A stretch of 64,000 bases of DNA from assembly GCA_964627665.1 (NCBI GenBank), contig CAZVKG010000009.1, positions 12,133 through 76,132 of the forward strand. Direction: 5' to 3'. Below are positions 1 to 9,218 of this stretch, in pieces; within the stretch, counting starts at the first letter, position 1, and each line of letters begins with the position of its first letter. Made by a program: the position numbers and the translations under genes. This DNA is from UBA1351 sp964627665 (GTDB taxonomy: Bacteria; Bacillota; Clostridia; Lachnospirales; Vallitaleaceae). The notes below the pieces were generated by a model. It made no database searches, was not told where the DNA came from, and worked only from the letters and a program-made list of their open reading frames with translations.

Positions 1-436
1 CTGCTGCAACGCCAGGCCATGCCAAAGGAAGTAGAATTTTAAAGAAGATTCTTTTTTCTGATGCACCTAAGGTTTTAGCTGCTTGTACATAAGATCGGTC
101 AACCTGCTCAATGGCACTTCGTGTTGTTTTATACATTAAGGGGAAAGCAACTGTTGAAGCAGCGATAACATTGCCCCACCATGTAAAAACAATTTGAATT
201 CCCATCTCATAAAGCATACTTCCTAGAATGCCACGACGTCCAAAGATTAGTAATAAAAAAAAGCCGACAACTGTCGGTGGCAGAACCAATGGAAGATTCA
301 GCAGTCCATCAATAATCCCTTTTCCGGGACCTTTATAAAATGCCATTTTATAGGCAATATATGTTCCAATAAAAACAGTCAACAATGTAGCCGTTATTGC
401 TGTTTTTAATGATATCCAAAATGGAGAAAAATCCAT
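1..436 (-). CDS. modB: Molybdate ABC transporter permease ModB (3' end outside window)
   Basis: Integral membrane permease of the molybdate importer, supplying Mo for the nitrogenase cofactor. About 145 residues are visible from the ATG at 436; the protein continues past the window edge. The visible part has an N-terminal transmembrane helix, a proline-rich LPLVLPPTVVGFFLL stretch typical of ModB, and the permease loop QAAKTLGASEKRIFFKILLP that contacts the ATPase. A GAGGTGAGG ribosome site precedes the ATG, and the gene begins 12 bases after the modA stop, so the two are co-transcribed. modC is presumably just outside. The family assignment is firm; only the C-terminal half is unseen. Confidence 0.93.
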   Translation of the reverse strand, partial: MDFSPFWISLKTAITATLLTVFIGTYIAYKMAFYKGPGKGIIDGLLNLPLVLPPTVVGFFLLLIFGRRGILGSMLYEMGIQIVFTWWGNVIAASTVAFPLMYKTTRSAIEQVDRSYVQAAKTLGASEKRIFFKILLPLAWPGVAA

Positions 437-448
437 AACCCTCACCTC

Positions 449-1225
449 TTATCTTATTTCACTAAACCCATATGTTGCAAATATCTGTTGCGCTTCTTGG
501 CTTAACATGAATGCTTCGAATTCTAGCGTTTCCTTTTTAGCTTCAGCTGTTTTTAATCTCGCCATTGGATAAAAAATCGGTTGATGAGAATTGGCATCCG
601 CCGTTTCAACAATTTTCACCCCTTTTTCAATAAGCGCATTGGTCTTATAAACCATACCTGCATCAGCTTCACCTAATGCAACCCATGTCAATACTTCCTT
701 CACATCTTTTGCTAAAACCGTCTTTTTTGGCATCTGTTGATCGATTCCATAGTAGCTTAATACTTCTTGAGCATAAGTCCCTGCCGGAACACTATCTGGT
801 TCTCCCATTGCAAAAATGATTGACGTATTATTGGCCAAGTCCCTAATTGAATCAATGCATCCACTATCTTGAGGTGTAATCAAAACAAGTTCATTGGTGA
901 CAAGCGTTTTATATTGATTATCTATCAGATATCCTTCTTCCTTTAGTTGATCCATATGAATGAGTGAAGCGGATATGAAAATATCAATATCAGCACCTTG
1001 TTCAATTTGGCGCCGCAATGATCCGGAGGAACCGGACTGAAGAACGATGTCTATGTCAGGATTTTCTTCTTGATATACACTTTTTATGTCTTCCATGGCT
1101 TCAAACATACTCGCTGCTACTGCTATGTTGATTTGAGCCTTTTCTGCCTTCACTGTGCACCCCATCAAAAGAAAGATTGACGTAAATAAAGCGATACACC
1201 TAGCTATAAGCTTTTTATTTTTCAT
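449..1225 (-). CDS. modA: Molybdate-binding lipoprotein ModA
   Basis: Extracytoplasmic binding protein that delivers molybdate or tungstate to ModB. It is 258 residues, the usual family length. The N-terminus is a lipoprotein signal with lipobox LMGC (Cys23), so it is membrane-anchored outside the cell. Family hallmarks seen are the INIAVAASMFEAMEDI start of the mature domain, QSGSSGSLRRQIEQGADIDIFISA and the central GTYAQEVL segment. AAGGAG lies before the ATG. The start overlaps the end of nifV by 11 bases, placing molybdate uptake inside the nitrogenase operon. Tungstate specificity cannot be excluded from sequence, but the context argues for molybdate. Confidence 0.95.
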   Translation of the reverse strand: MKNKKLIARCIALFTSIFLLMGCTVKAEKAQINIAVAASMFEAMEDIKSVYQEENPDIDIVLQSGSSGSLRRQIEQGADIDIFISASLIHMDQLKEEGYLIDNQYKTLVTNELVLITPQDSGCIDSIRDLANNTSIIFAMGEPDSVPAGTYAQEVLSYYGIDQQMPKKTVLAKDVKEVLTWVALGEADAGMVYKTNALIEKGVKIVETADANSHQPIFYPMARLKTAEAKKETLEFEAFMLSQEAQQIFATYGFSEIR

Positions 1226-2264
1226 CTTTAATCGTCTCCTTCAATTTCGGCTTATATTTTCCTGAATGTTTTCCTAGAACAAGACTATGATGACGCCCAA
1301 ACCATTCCGGTTGCATATATTCATAAAGACTTCGATCTTTTAATAATCCGTCCACATGAATACCTGCCTCATGAGAAAAAACCAATTCTCCCACAATGGG
1401 CTTACTTTTATGGTTCTTCCGACCCGAATACCGTTCAACGATCTGTGAGACTTTCATGATTTTTTTGATATCAATTGTTGATGTAATTTGATCCATGACT
1501 TGTAATGCGACAACAATTTCCTCTAGCGGGGTATTCCCGGCTCTTTCTCCAAGACCATTTACACTACAGCTAATGACATCTGCTCCGCCTTTAAAGGCAC
1601 CTAATGCATTCGCTGTACCGAGTCCAAAGTCATTATGTCCGTGAAAATCAATATGAACCCTATTTAAAAACGTTGCTCGTTTCATATCACATTTATAGGA
1701 AAGCTTTTCCACAATGCATTCTATATTTTTTTTGGAGCTAAATGGATTTAAAACACTCACTGTATCGGCATATCGAATGCGCCTAACACCTTCTTTAATC
1801 CCGATGGCATATATATCTGTTAAAAAATCCATGTCTGCACGGGAGGCATCTTCAGCTCCAAGAGATATAACCAAACCTAAGTCATGACCAAAATCAAGAA
1901 TGCGTTTTAGTTCTTCCCTGAGCTTTTCTCGTGTTGTTCCTAACTTTTTTGTAATATGGATATCCGATACAGGAACTGAAATATGGGCATGTTTTGCGCC
2001 TGTTTCAAACGTTGCTCGCAAGTCACTTTTATGCATGCGATTCCATGTTAAAATCTCAGCATTTAGGTCTAGGTTCAACATGGCTTGTATCACTCGTTGT
2101 TCTTTAATTCCCATAATCGGAATACCCGCTTCTATAATATTAACTCCCAATTCATCTAATAACTGCGTTATTTTTATTTTTTCACGATGGGTAAAGGCAA
2201 CGCCAGCCGATTGTTCTCCATCTCGAAGTGTTGTATCGATAACTGTTAGACCTATTTGTTCCAT
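1215..2264 (-). CDS. nifV: Homocitrate synthase NifV
   Basis: Condenses acetyl-CoA with 2-oxoglutarate to give homocitrate, the organic ligand of FeMo-co. The protein has the DRE-TIM metallolyase fold: N-terminal VIDTTLRDGEQSAGVAF motif with catalytic Arg-Asp, the metal-binding HGHNDFGLGTANAL and the NGLGERAGNTPLEE signature. Its roughly 350 residues fit NifV and are shorter than the leucine pathway enzyme LeuA. A GTG three codons upstream (2273) lies directly on the ribosome site, so the ATG at 2264, ten bases after AAAGGA, is preferred. Position between the ferredoxin and modA in the nif operon supports NifV over isopropylmalate or citramalate synthase. Confidence 0.92.
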   Translation of the reverse strand: MEQIGLTVIDTTLRDGEQSAGVAFTHREKIKITQLLDELGVNIIEAGIPIMGIKEQRVIQAMLNLDLNAEILTWNRMHKSDLRATFETGAKHAHISVPVSDIHITKKLGTTREKLREELKRILDFGHDLGLVISLGAEDASRADMDFLTDIYAIGIKEGVRRIRYADTVSVLNPFSSKKNIECIVEKLSYKCDMKRATFLNRVHIDFHGHNDFGLGTANALGAFKGGADVISCSVNGLGERAGNTPLEEIVVALQVMDQITSTIDIKKIMKVSQIVERYSGRKNHKSKPIVGELVFSHEAGIHVDGLLKDRSLYEYMQPEWFGRHHSLVLGKHSGKYKPKLKETIKDEK

Positions 2265-2278
2265 TTTAATCACATCCT

Positions 2279-2584
2279 TTAGATGATTAAACGCTCCACT
2301 TGGTTTCCCTCTTCAAGTGCGTCCATGATGTCTTCTACATCATCCGGAGTAACTTTTCCATACCAGGTCTGTTCCGGATAAATCATGACAATGGGTCCCA
2401 TTGAACACAAGCCTAGACAACCTGTATTGGTCACCATAATATCTGCATCTAATGATCGATCTTGCACCTCTTCAACAAAATTTTCTAAGATCTCAAGCCC
2501 TTCATTTTGAGCACAAAACCCTTTAATCTCGCCTGTAAGTCTTGAACTTGAACAGACAAAAATGTGATGCTTTGGTTTTTCCAT
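2279..2584 (-). CDS. Thioredoxin-like [2Fe-2S] ferredoxin
   Basis: Small electron carrier of about 101 residues. It carries four cysteines in the thioredoxin-like ferredoxin pattern: Cys11 and Cys24 (C-x12-C) near the N-terminus and the C-x3-C of GCLGLC in the middle. This is the family of the Clostridium pasteurianum [2Fe-2S] ferredoxin, which is known to interact with the MoFe protein, and it also resembles the small subunits of NAD-linked hydrogenases. The ATG at 2584 has a strong AAAGGAGG; an upstream ATG at 2602 has none. Lying 18 bases after nifB and just before nifV, it is likely a dedicated redox partner in nitrogenase function or cofactor assembly. That role is inferred. Confidence 0.85.
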   Translation of the reverse strand: MEKPKHHIFVCSSSRLTGEIKGFCAQNEGLEILENFVEEVQDRSLDADIMVTNTGCLGLCSMGPIVMIYPEQTWYGKVTPDDVEDIMDALEEGNQVERLII

Positions 2585-2602
2585 AGTATTTCCTCCTTTC
2601 AA

Positions 2603-3445
2603 TTAACCGATTTGTTTGTTACGACAGCCTCCAAGCTTACCAACTGCATCCGCTCGACATTGGTTACAATGCATCATTTGAGGCATGATGGATGCATTCA
2701 TTTTTCTCACATCATTGATTTCATTTTGTGTTGCTTGTTCAAGCTGTTCAAATGGAGTTTCCTTAACCGGAATGTGCGCCATAATATTCGTCACTGATGC
2801 TCCGTAGGCCTCTGCCTGTTTTACAACATCTTGAATATGATCATCATTAATTCCTTTAAGATAGACAATATTGACTTTCGTCATAACATCTTTATCACGC
2901 AAATATTTGACTGCCTCCCATTGCTTGGCTAATAATTGTTTTGCTCCCTCTACACCGAAATACTTCATTCCTTCATAGCGTACATGCCGATATATTTTAG
3001 CTGCAACATCTTCATAGATTGTATTAATGGTCACCGTAATATGGGTCACACCTAAGTCAATTAAATCATCTGCATACTTGGTGAGTTTAAGGCCATTTGT
3101 TGACAAACAGAAGGTCACATTGGGATCATACTCCCTGATATATTGCAAGGTATCTCGTGTTTTTTCCCAATTGGCCAATGCATCTCCGGGTCCGGCGATT
3201 CCTACTACTGAAAGAGTCGGAAATTTTTTCTTTGACTCTTTATAGTGGGCAAGAGCTTCTTTTGGTGTTAGCACATCCGACGTCACTCCCGGTCTTGATT
3301 CATTATTACAGTCGTATTTTCGATGACAATAATTACATTGAATGTTACATTTAGGTGCTACCGGTAAATGTATACGTGCGAATTCATGTGCCTCTGCATT
3401 AAAACACGGATGGGTTTTCGTTCGCTCAAGTGCTTTCATTTTCAT
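2603..3445 (-). CDS. nifB: Nitrogenase cofactor biosynthesis protein NifB (radical SAM)
   Basis: Radical SAM enzyme that fuses two [4Fe-4S] units with a carbide carbon and sulfide to make NifB-co, the precursor of FeMo-co. It shows the CNIQCNYC (CxxxCxxC) SAM-cluster motif near residue 33, the GIAGPGDALAN segment, and the C-terminal HCNQCRADAVGKLGGC motif with further cluster ligands. At 280 residues it is the short form without the C-terminal NifX/NafY domain of proteobacterial NifB, as is common in anaerobes and methanogens. AAAGGAGG precedes the ATG, which overlaps the nifN stop codon (ATGA), implying translational coupling. Confidence 0.96.
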   Translation of the reverse strand: MKMKALERTKTHPCFNAEAHEFARIHLPVAPKCNIQCNYCHRKYDCNNESRPGVTSDVLTPKEALAHYKESKKKFPTLSVVGIAGPGDALANWEKTRDTLQYIREYDPNVTFCLSTNGLKLTKYADDLIDLGVTHITVTINTIYEDVAAKIYRHVRYEGMKYFGVEGAKQLLAKQWEAVKYLRDKDVMTKVNIVYLKGINDDHIQDVVKQAEAYGASVTNIMAHIPVKETPFEQLEQATQNEINDVRKMNASIMPQMMHCNQCRADAVGKLGGCRNKQIG

Positions 3446-4848
3446 TCTGCTACCTCCTTTTGCAAATAGTATGCATCATACATGCGTTTTCGATAGTTTA
3501 TATGTTTTTGGTCTAAAAGGTGATTGACTATTTCATCTAAAAAGAAGAGGCTCCCTCGATATCCCATAATTAATTTACGTTGCGCTCCGACATGGTCATG
3601 CACAGGGAATCCTACGCGGATAAAATCAATGCCTTCTTTTTCCCAAATAAACTTACCGTCTGAATGACCAATCATTAAATTGACCTCACTATCATGTATC
3701 GCTTCATGTATCGTTTCAAAATCAGTATCCTGAAATATTGTTAGACTTTGGTCATAGCAATCGGATAATGATTGTAATTGCTCTTTAAAATTCTTCTGTG
3801 CTGTTCCTGTTGCTGCAAGGTGTATTTTCATACCATTTTCCATGAGTAATGCGCTGATTCCATACACAAGGTCCATATCCCCGAAAACGGCAATTACACC
3901 TAATGCACTGTGTTTATGTGCATCAATCATTCCGTCGATTAGTCGTCCGCGCTCCTTATTGATTGCTTCCGGTAGTTCTTCTTGCGTAATCTCAGCCAGT
4001 ACCCGCATCATTTTATCTGTATTATTAATGCCGATGGGTAAGGGCAAACGATAGGATTTCACTCCATAGTTATCTTCAAGATAGGCTGCCGTAGAATACC
4101 TGCGATCCACTAAATCACCAAGCTCTACTGTCGCTTTTGCATAACGCATTTGCTCGAATGCTTCTTTTGGTGTTCCTTCACTTGAAAGTTTTTGATACTC
4201 TTCCATATAAGGTGCATCAAGCACATCCGAAATATCCGGTACGAGTGTTGCATCTATATCCATAATATTAAAGACACGTTTTAGCTCACGAATATCTTCA
4301 CATGTGGCGTTGGATACGACCACATTTACTTTTTGATGACTGCCTTCTTTCCTCGGCATATTTTTTTCACTGTAATATTTTGTTATAGCACGAATCGTTG
4401 AAAAATATCCTTCTGCTTGAGAACCTGCATATCCGGGTGTCGGAATAGGAATCAAATCAACGTCTGAAAAATCACCGATTTTTCTTACTTCACGTATAAT
4501 ACGTTCAATGTCATCACCAATCGTCTCTGCTAAACAGGTTGTTAATACCCCAACGACTTCCGGTTTATACATTTCAACCAAATTGGCAATACCTATTTTA
4601 AGATTTTTAGCTCCGCCATAAACCGTTCCTTCCTCAGATAGTGATGAAGAAGCTATATCTACCGGTTCATTAAAATGAGCCGCCATGTGACGTCGTATAT
4701 AGGTTGAACATCCTTGGGATCCATGTATGATTGTCATTGCACCACGGATTCCTTTTAAGGCAAGCGAGCCGCCCATAGGCATACACATTTTACACGGATT
4801 CACTTGCATATTCACATAATTTCTTTCACGTGTAGATGAATCACTCAT
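3442..4848 (-). CDS. nifN: FeMo-cofactor scaffold protein NifN
   Basis: Beta-like subunit of the NifEN scaffold on which NifB-co is matured to FeMo-co. It belongs to the nitrogenase component 1 family: PCKMCMPMGGSLALKG, the HGSQGCSTYIRRHM cysteine region and TTCLAETIGDDI mirror NifK. Its position directly after nifE and before nifB identifies it as NifN rather than a second NifK. The ATG at 4848 has AGGGGG eight bases upstream and overlaps the nifE stop by eight bases; an earlier in-frame start at 4872 lacks a ribosome site. About 468 residues. Confidence 0.94.
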   Translation of the reverse strand: MSDSSTRERNYVNMQVNPCKMCMPMGGSLALKGIRGAMTIIHGSQGCSTYIRRHMAAHFNEPVDIASSSLSEEGTVYGGAKNLKIGIANLVEMYKPEVVGVLTTCLAETIGDDIERIIREVRKIGDFSDVDLIPIPTPGYAGSQAEGYFSTIRAITKYYSEKNMPRKEGSHQKVNVVVSNATCEDIRELKRVFNIMDIDATLVPDISDVLDAPYMEEYQKLSSEGTPKEAFEQMRYAKATVELGDLVDRRYSTAAYLEDNYGVKSYRLPLPIGINNTDKMMRVLAEITQEELPEAINKERGRLIDGMIDAHKHSALGVIAVFGDMDLVYGISALLMENGMKIHLAATGTAQKNFKEQLQSLSDCYDQSLTIFQDTDFETIHEAIHDSEVNLMIGHSDGKFIWEKEGIDFIRVGFPVHDHVGAQRKLIMGYRGSLFFLDEIVNHLLDQKHINYRKRMYDAYYLQKEVAE

Positions 4849-6202
4849 GATATATTCCCCCTTGCTTAACAATTGACCATACCGGTGAATTCACCGTCAA
4901 ATCAACTTCTTTTGCAAAATTATAGGCGCCTTCAAATCCACACAAGGGATGTTTTCGTTCATGATTGTGATCTAAAAAAGCCACTCCCATTTTATAAGCT
5001 AAGGGACGTTCTTTAACGCCACCCACTAATATATCTGCCTTGGTCTGTTTCATAAAATATTCAAGCTCCGTCGGGTTTGCATCATCAAGTATGACGGTCC
5101 CTTCAGACGTTAACTGTTTAAATTGATTATATTCATCTTGGGATCCGGTTTGGGTTCCGACTAAAACTGTTTCGATTCCGAGTTCATTGAATTGTTCAAT
5201 GAGCGAAATCGCTTTGAATCCTCCACCGACATAAATAGCAACTTTTTTTCCAACTAAGCGATGTTTATATGCTTCGATTTTCGGTGTGTATTCTCGCTCT
5301 TTGTCTTTTATCATGTTTTCAAATCGTTCAATATGTTCTTGATTGCCAATAGTAAATACGATCTTTCGTAACGAACGTATAGTATCTTTTATACCTAAGA
5401 ATCGAATATGCTCAAATGGAATGTCATAACGCTGTTCCATATGTTTTGCTAAAAATGTCATGGATCCTGCACATTGCACAACATTTAGCACCGATTCCTT
5501 TGCTTTTTTTAGGGACGCACAACTTGCATCACCCGTAATAACTGTATTTAATGTAAGGCCAATCGTTTCAAGATAATTTTTCACAATCCATGCTTCCCCT
5601 GCCAAGTTAAAATCTCCGAGAAAATTCAAACTGTGAGGTATTTTTACTTTTGCCTTTTCGGGCCCCATCAATTCTAGTATGGCATGACATGCTGCCTTAT
5701 AGCCATCTTTTTTACTTCCGGAAAAACCGGAAGAGTTTACCGGGATTACTCGAATACCATATTTTTGTTCTGCATGTTTGGCAACTGCTTTAACATCATC
5801 ACCAATCACACCGACAACACATGTTGCATAGATAAAGATGACCTTGGGATTTTCATTTTCGACGATTTCATCAATGGCCATCGCCAATTTTTTCTCTCCC
5901 CCAAAAATAATATCTTTTTCTCTGAGGTCTGTAGAAAAACTCATCCGATATCGTTCAGAATCTGATGAAAGACTTCCTCGTATGTCCCATGTATAAGAGG
6001 CGCAACCTATTGGTCCATGAACAATGTGTGCAGCATCCGTTATCGGATTCAAGACAACCCTAGCACCGCAGTAAACGCAGGCTCTTTGACTTACAACTCC
6101 TGAGACAGAATGGGTATCACATACAATAGATTGTTGTCTCGATTGTTGGTTCACCATAATTTGAGTTTCTCTCGCTTTTGTACTAATTGTTTTCGAACCC
6201 AT
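4841..6202 (-). CDS. nifE: FeMo-cofactor scaffold protein NifE
   Basis: Alpha-like subunit of the NifEN scaffold complex. Key features are the QRACVYCGARVVLNP cluster motif, HGPIGCASYTWDIRG, and YATCVVGVIGDDV, which align with NifD but lack the NifD active-site His segment. About 453 residues. The ATG at 6202 follows TAGGAGG by six bases; an in-frame start six codons earlier has no ribosome site. It sits 30 bases after nifK and overlaps nifN by eight bases, so NifE and NifN are probably made in equal amounts. Confidence 0.95.
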   Translation of the reverse strand: MGSKTISTKARETQIMVNQQSRQQSIVCDTHSVSGVVSQRACVYCGARVVLNPITDAAHIVHGPIGCASYTWDIRGSLSSDSERYRMSFSTDLREKDIIFGGEKKLAMAIDEIVENENPKVIFIYATCVVGVIGDDVKAVAKHAEQKYGIRVIPVNSSGFSGSKKDGYKAACHAILELMGPEKAKVKIPHSLNFLGDFNLAGEAWIVKNYLETIGLTLNTVITGDASCASLKKAKESVLNVVQCAGSMTFLAKHMEQRYDIPFEHIRFLGIKDTIRSLRKIVFTIGNQEHIERFENMIKDKEREYTPKIEAYKHRLVGKKVAIYVGGGFKAISLIEQFNELGIETVLVGTQTGSQDEYNQFKQLTSEGTVILDDANPTELEYFMKQTKADILVGGVKERPLAYKMGVAFLDHNHERKHPLCGFEGAYNFAKEVDLTVNSPVWSIVKQGGIYHE

Positions 6203-6232
6203 AGTGCACCTCCTAAACATGTTACATGACCA

Positions 6233-7600
6233 TTACATAACTAATTCAAAATCTTCTTCCGGACATGTTGCATCATATTTGTCTAATAATGCAGTTGTAA
6301 TTTTTTCAATGATTCTTAATCCGCCTTTATATCCGACAACCGGGAAATAACTGTGACCGACTCGGTCAAGAATTGGCCATCCCATTCGCACTAAAGGTAT
6401 TTGTTCTTCTCTGGCAATGTATTTACCATATGAATTTCCAATAATTAAATCTACAGGATTTTCTTTGATGATTTGGTGGAAAGAAAACAAATCTTCTTCA
6501 CCAAGAACAATACTGTCGTCTAGCTTCGCTGCATCAAATAAGTCTTGAATTGCTTTGACAAAGGCTTTTCCCGGTGTTCCCGATAATACAAGTGTCGGCA
6601 CCATTCCAAGGTCAATGACAAACTCGGTCATTGCAATAAGTATGTCCGGATCACCAAACAAAGCAACTTTTTTTCCATGATAGTGGTTATGAACATCAAC
6701 CATAACATCAACGAGTTGACCACGTTCAAATTCCAATTCTTTTGGAATAATTCCACCATTAAGTTCCAACATTTTCATAATAAATTCATCGGTTGCTTTG
6801 ATACCTATCGGCTCTTTTAGGATGGTTGCCGGCACGTCACATTTTTTTTCAAGTTCATATGCGGCATCTTTTGAAGAAAATTCGCCAAGAGCAATCGTTC
6901 CAAGGGCATTTCCCGATTTTTTTATTTCTTTTATAGGTGTTCCGCCTTCCGGATACATTTCATAATTCCCTGTATTCGGAGTTGCCACAACACCACTTGT
7001 ATCCGGAAACATTGTAAAGGGAATTTTTAATAATGTTGCCATGCGTTTGATTTCCATCATATCGCTGGGCTCAACATATCCCGGTAAAATATTAACGCCC
7101 TTTGCTTTTTTGCCTTCTTTTTTCTCAGCTAAATGTGTTACCATTGCCTTACACATATTCGAAAATCCGGTTACATGGGATCCGACATAGGAGGGCGTAT
7201 TTGCGTAAATAACGGTTTTACCTTCCGGAACATCTGTTGCCTTTATAATTTCACCAACATCATCACCAATGGTTTCTGACAAGCAGGTTGTATTAACCGC
7301 AACAACATCGGGATTATAGATGTGAAATACATTCTCTAAACCTTTTTTCAGATTCGATTTTCCACCAAAGACACAGGCCCCCTCAGTAAATGAACTCGTT
7401 GATGCTACAATGGGATCACGGTAATGGCGAGTCAAATGCATTCGATGGTATGAACAACATCCTTGAGATCCATGAGAATGAGGTAAGCACTTATGTATCC
7501 CGAGTGCTGCATACATGGCTCCGATTGGTTGACACGTTTTTGCAGGATTAATTTTCAGACCGGTTCTTTTTTTATAGCTTCCTTTTGTTTGATCAAGCAT
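6233..7600 (-). CDS. nifK: Nitrogenase MoFe protein beta chain NifK
   Basis: Beta subunit of dinitrogenase; with NifD it holds the P-cluster. The P-cluster cysteine regions are visible: NPAKTCQPIGAMYAALG, HGSQGCCSYHRMHL and NTTCLSETIGDDV. About 455 residues, lacking the extra N-terminal segment of Azotobacter NifK, which is the usual clostridial form. The ATG at 7600 is nine bases after AAGGAG; an in-frame TTG at 7609 abuts that site. The start overlaps the nifD stop by eight bases (ATGCTTGA), consistent with translational coupling for 1:1 assembly. Confidence 0.97.
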   Translation of the reverse strand: MLDQTKGSYKKRTGLKINPAKTCQPIGAMYAALGIHKCLPHSHGSQGCCSYHRMHLTRHYRDPIVASTSSFTEGACVFGGKSNLKKGLENVFHIYNPDVVAVNTTCLSETIGDDVGEIIKATDVPEGKTVIYANTPSYVGSHVTGFSNMCKAMVTHLAEKKEGKKAKGVNILPGYVEPSDMMEIKRMATLLKIPFTMFPDTSGVVATPNTGNYEMYPEGGTPIKEIKKSGNALGTIALGEFSSKDAAYELEKKCDVPATILKEPIGIKATDEFIMKMLELNGGIIPKELEFERGQLVDVMVDVHNHYHGKKVALFGDPDILIAMTEFVIDLGMVPTLVLSGTPGKAFVKAIQDLFDAAKLDDSIVLGEEDLFSFHQIIKENPVDLIIGNSYGKYIAREEQIPLVRMGWPILDRVGHSYFPVVGYKGGLRIIEKITTALLDKYDATCPEEDFELVM

Positions 7601-9203
7601 ATTTTTCAACTCCTTCCAGTTTGCCGTTTAGAAGCGGCTCACAGTTCCATGGTGCTTTAATATAGGACCATGCAGGGGTTAATATTCCGGCTGCTACATC
7701 TCTCGCAAAGTTCATTGCACCTTGAAATCCGGCATATGGTCCTGAATAATCATATGAATGTAGCTGTTTTGAATAAACACCCATTTTTTGAATCATGTAT
7801 TTGTCTTTAACTCCTGAACCAAAAAATTCCGGTTTCAGAATCTCAATGATTTTTTCTGTTTCAACATGATTGAGGTCATCAATGATTAAACTACCGTCTT
7901 TCATTTCCTTAATTAAGCCTTCATAACTTGCCCATGGAAGTTCTTTTTTGAGTTCTTCCACACGTGACTTTGGAATACGCATTGAATAGTTTTTCTCATC
8001 TTTTTCCACTTTAATTTCTTCAATGTTTCGACTATCTGCATCGACTTTAATATAAGGAATAACATCTCTTCCTTCATAATCATCGCGATGACCGAATTCG
8101 TATCCGGCAACCAATGTCTCAATCCCGATTTCTCGTAAAAGACCTTGATAATGATGAGCTCTTGATCCTCCAACGAAAAGAACTGCTGTTTTTCCGTCAA
8201 GCTTTGTTTTGATCAATTGCATTTCATCACGAATTTGTTCTGTTTCTTCAGCAATAACTTCTTCTGTTCTTTGAATCAATGTCTCATCACCAAAGTATTT
8301 GGCAATATCACGTAGCGATTGGCTAAATGATTCAACTCCAATAAAATTAACTTTGATCCATGGCAAACCATATTTCGTTTCAATCATTTCGGCAATGTAG
8401 TTAATCGATCTGTGACATTGAATAACATTCAAATCTGCTTTGTGTGCATTTGCAATTTCTTCAATAGAACCATTTCCTGTCATCGTTGATACAATGTTGT
8501 ACCCAATTTTGTGAAGAACACGTGTAATTTCCCATTCATCGCCACCAATATTATACTCACCAAGTAGATTTAAAGAATATTCTTTTACCGGTTTGTCATT
8601 GGTTCCTATAACATCTGTCATAAGTTTGTTGTTTGCAATGTGATGACCTGCTGACTGGCTGACTCCCTTATAACCTTCACAGTTAAAGGAAAGAATTTTT
8701 ATACCGTGCTTTGCTGACATCTCTTTTGCAACTGCGTTAATATCATCGCCAATTAGACCTACCGGACATGTTGCAGAAATTGAGATAGCTTTTGGATGAA
8801 AGAGTTCAACAGCTTCGTCAACGGCCGCTTCTAATTTTTTGACACCTCCAAAAACAATATCACTTTCTTGTATATCTGTTGTAAATGCATATTCTAAAAA
8901 GTTTTGTCCGCCTTCTCTTGCTTTTCCTTTATTTCTACGGGTTCCCCATGCATAATAGGAGCACCCTACCGGTCCGTGAACGATGTGAACCATATCTACG
9001 ATGGGTCCGATAACAACACCTTTACAACCTGCATAGCAACAACCTCGATTGGTAATTATTCCCGGAATAGTTCGCGTGTTTGCTGCGATTTCTTGTTTCT
9101 CGCTACCGTCTTTGATGATCATATGGCTTTTTCTGCCTTTCATCACCTTCGCCGGATAGACATCCATTATTTCATTTACGACATTTTTCATTTTATCTGA
9201 CAT
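7593..9203 (-). CDS. nifD: Nitrogenase MoFe protein alpha chain NifD
   Basis: Catalytic alpha subunit that binds FeMo-co. Cofactor ligands are seen as the Cys of NVIQCHRSINYI and the His of KQLHSYDYSGPYAG. P-cluster cysteines lie in RGCCYAGCKG, GPVGCSYYAWG and SATCPVGLIGDD, and the substrate-site His is in SAGHHIAN. Length is about 536 residues because of an insertion of roughly 50 residues near residues 385-440 (charged, from DVIPYIKVDADS to IIDDLNHVET), a known mark of clostridial NifD. No delta subunit gene follows, so this is the Mo enzyme rather than the V or Fe-only enzyme. The ATG at 9203, eight bases after AGAGG, is preferred over the GTG at 9212. Confidence 0.97.
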   Translation of the reverse strand: MSDKMKNVVNEIMDVYPAKVMKGRKSHMIIKDGSEKQEIAANTRTIPGIITNRGCCYAGCKGVVIGPIVDMVHIVHGPVGCSYYAWGTRRNKGKAREGGQNFLEYAFTTDIQESDIVFGGVKKLEAAVDEAVELFHPKAISISATCPVGLIGDDINAVAKEMSAKHGIKILSFNCEGYKGVSQSAGHHIANNKLMTDVIGTNDKPVKEYSLNLLGEYNIGGDEWEITRVLHKIGYNIVSTMTGNGSIEEIANAHKADLNVIQCHRSINYIAEMIETKYGLPWIKVNFIGVESFSQSLRDIAKYFGDETLIQRTEEVIAEETEQIRDEMQLIKTKLDGKTAVLFVGGSRAHHYQGLLREIGIETLVAGYEFGHRDDYEGRDVIPYIKVDADSRNIEEIKVEKDEKNYSMRIPKSRVEELKKELPWASYEGLIKEMKDGSLIIDDLNHVETEKIIEILKPEFFGSGVKDKYMIQKMGVYSKQLHSYDYSGPYAGFQGAMNFARDVAAGILTPAWSYIKAPWNCEPLLNGKLEGVEKYA

Positions 9204-9218
9204 CTTGTTCACCTCTTT

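Noticed and set aside
1900..2286. A 128-residue open frame opposite nifV
   Set aside because: It is antisense to a clear nifV gene, has no ribosome site and composition unlike a real protein. Similar antisense frames occur opposite nearly every gene here.
7913..8200. A 95-residue same-strand frame within nifD
   Set aside because: It is an out-of-frame shadow of conserved nifD sequence without a start signal.
7593..9203. Vanadium or iron-only nitrogenase
   Set aside because: There is no delta subunit gene, and nifE, nifN, nifV and molybdate transport genes are present in the same operon.
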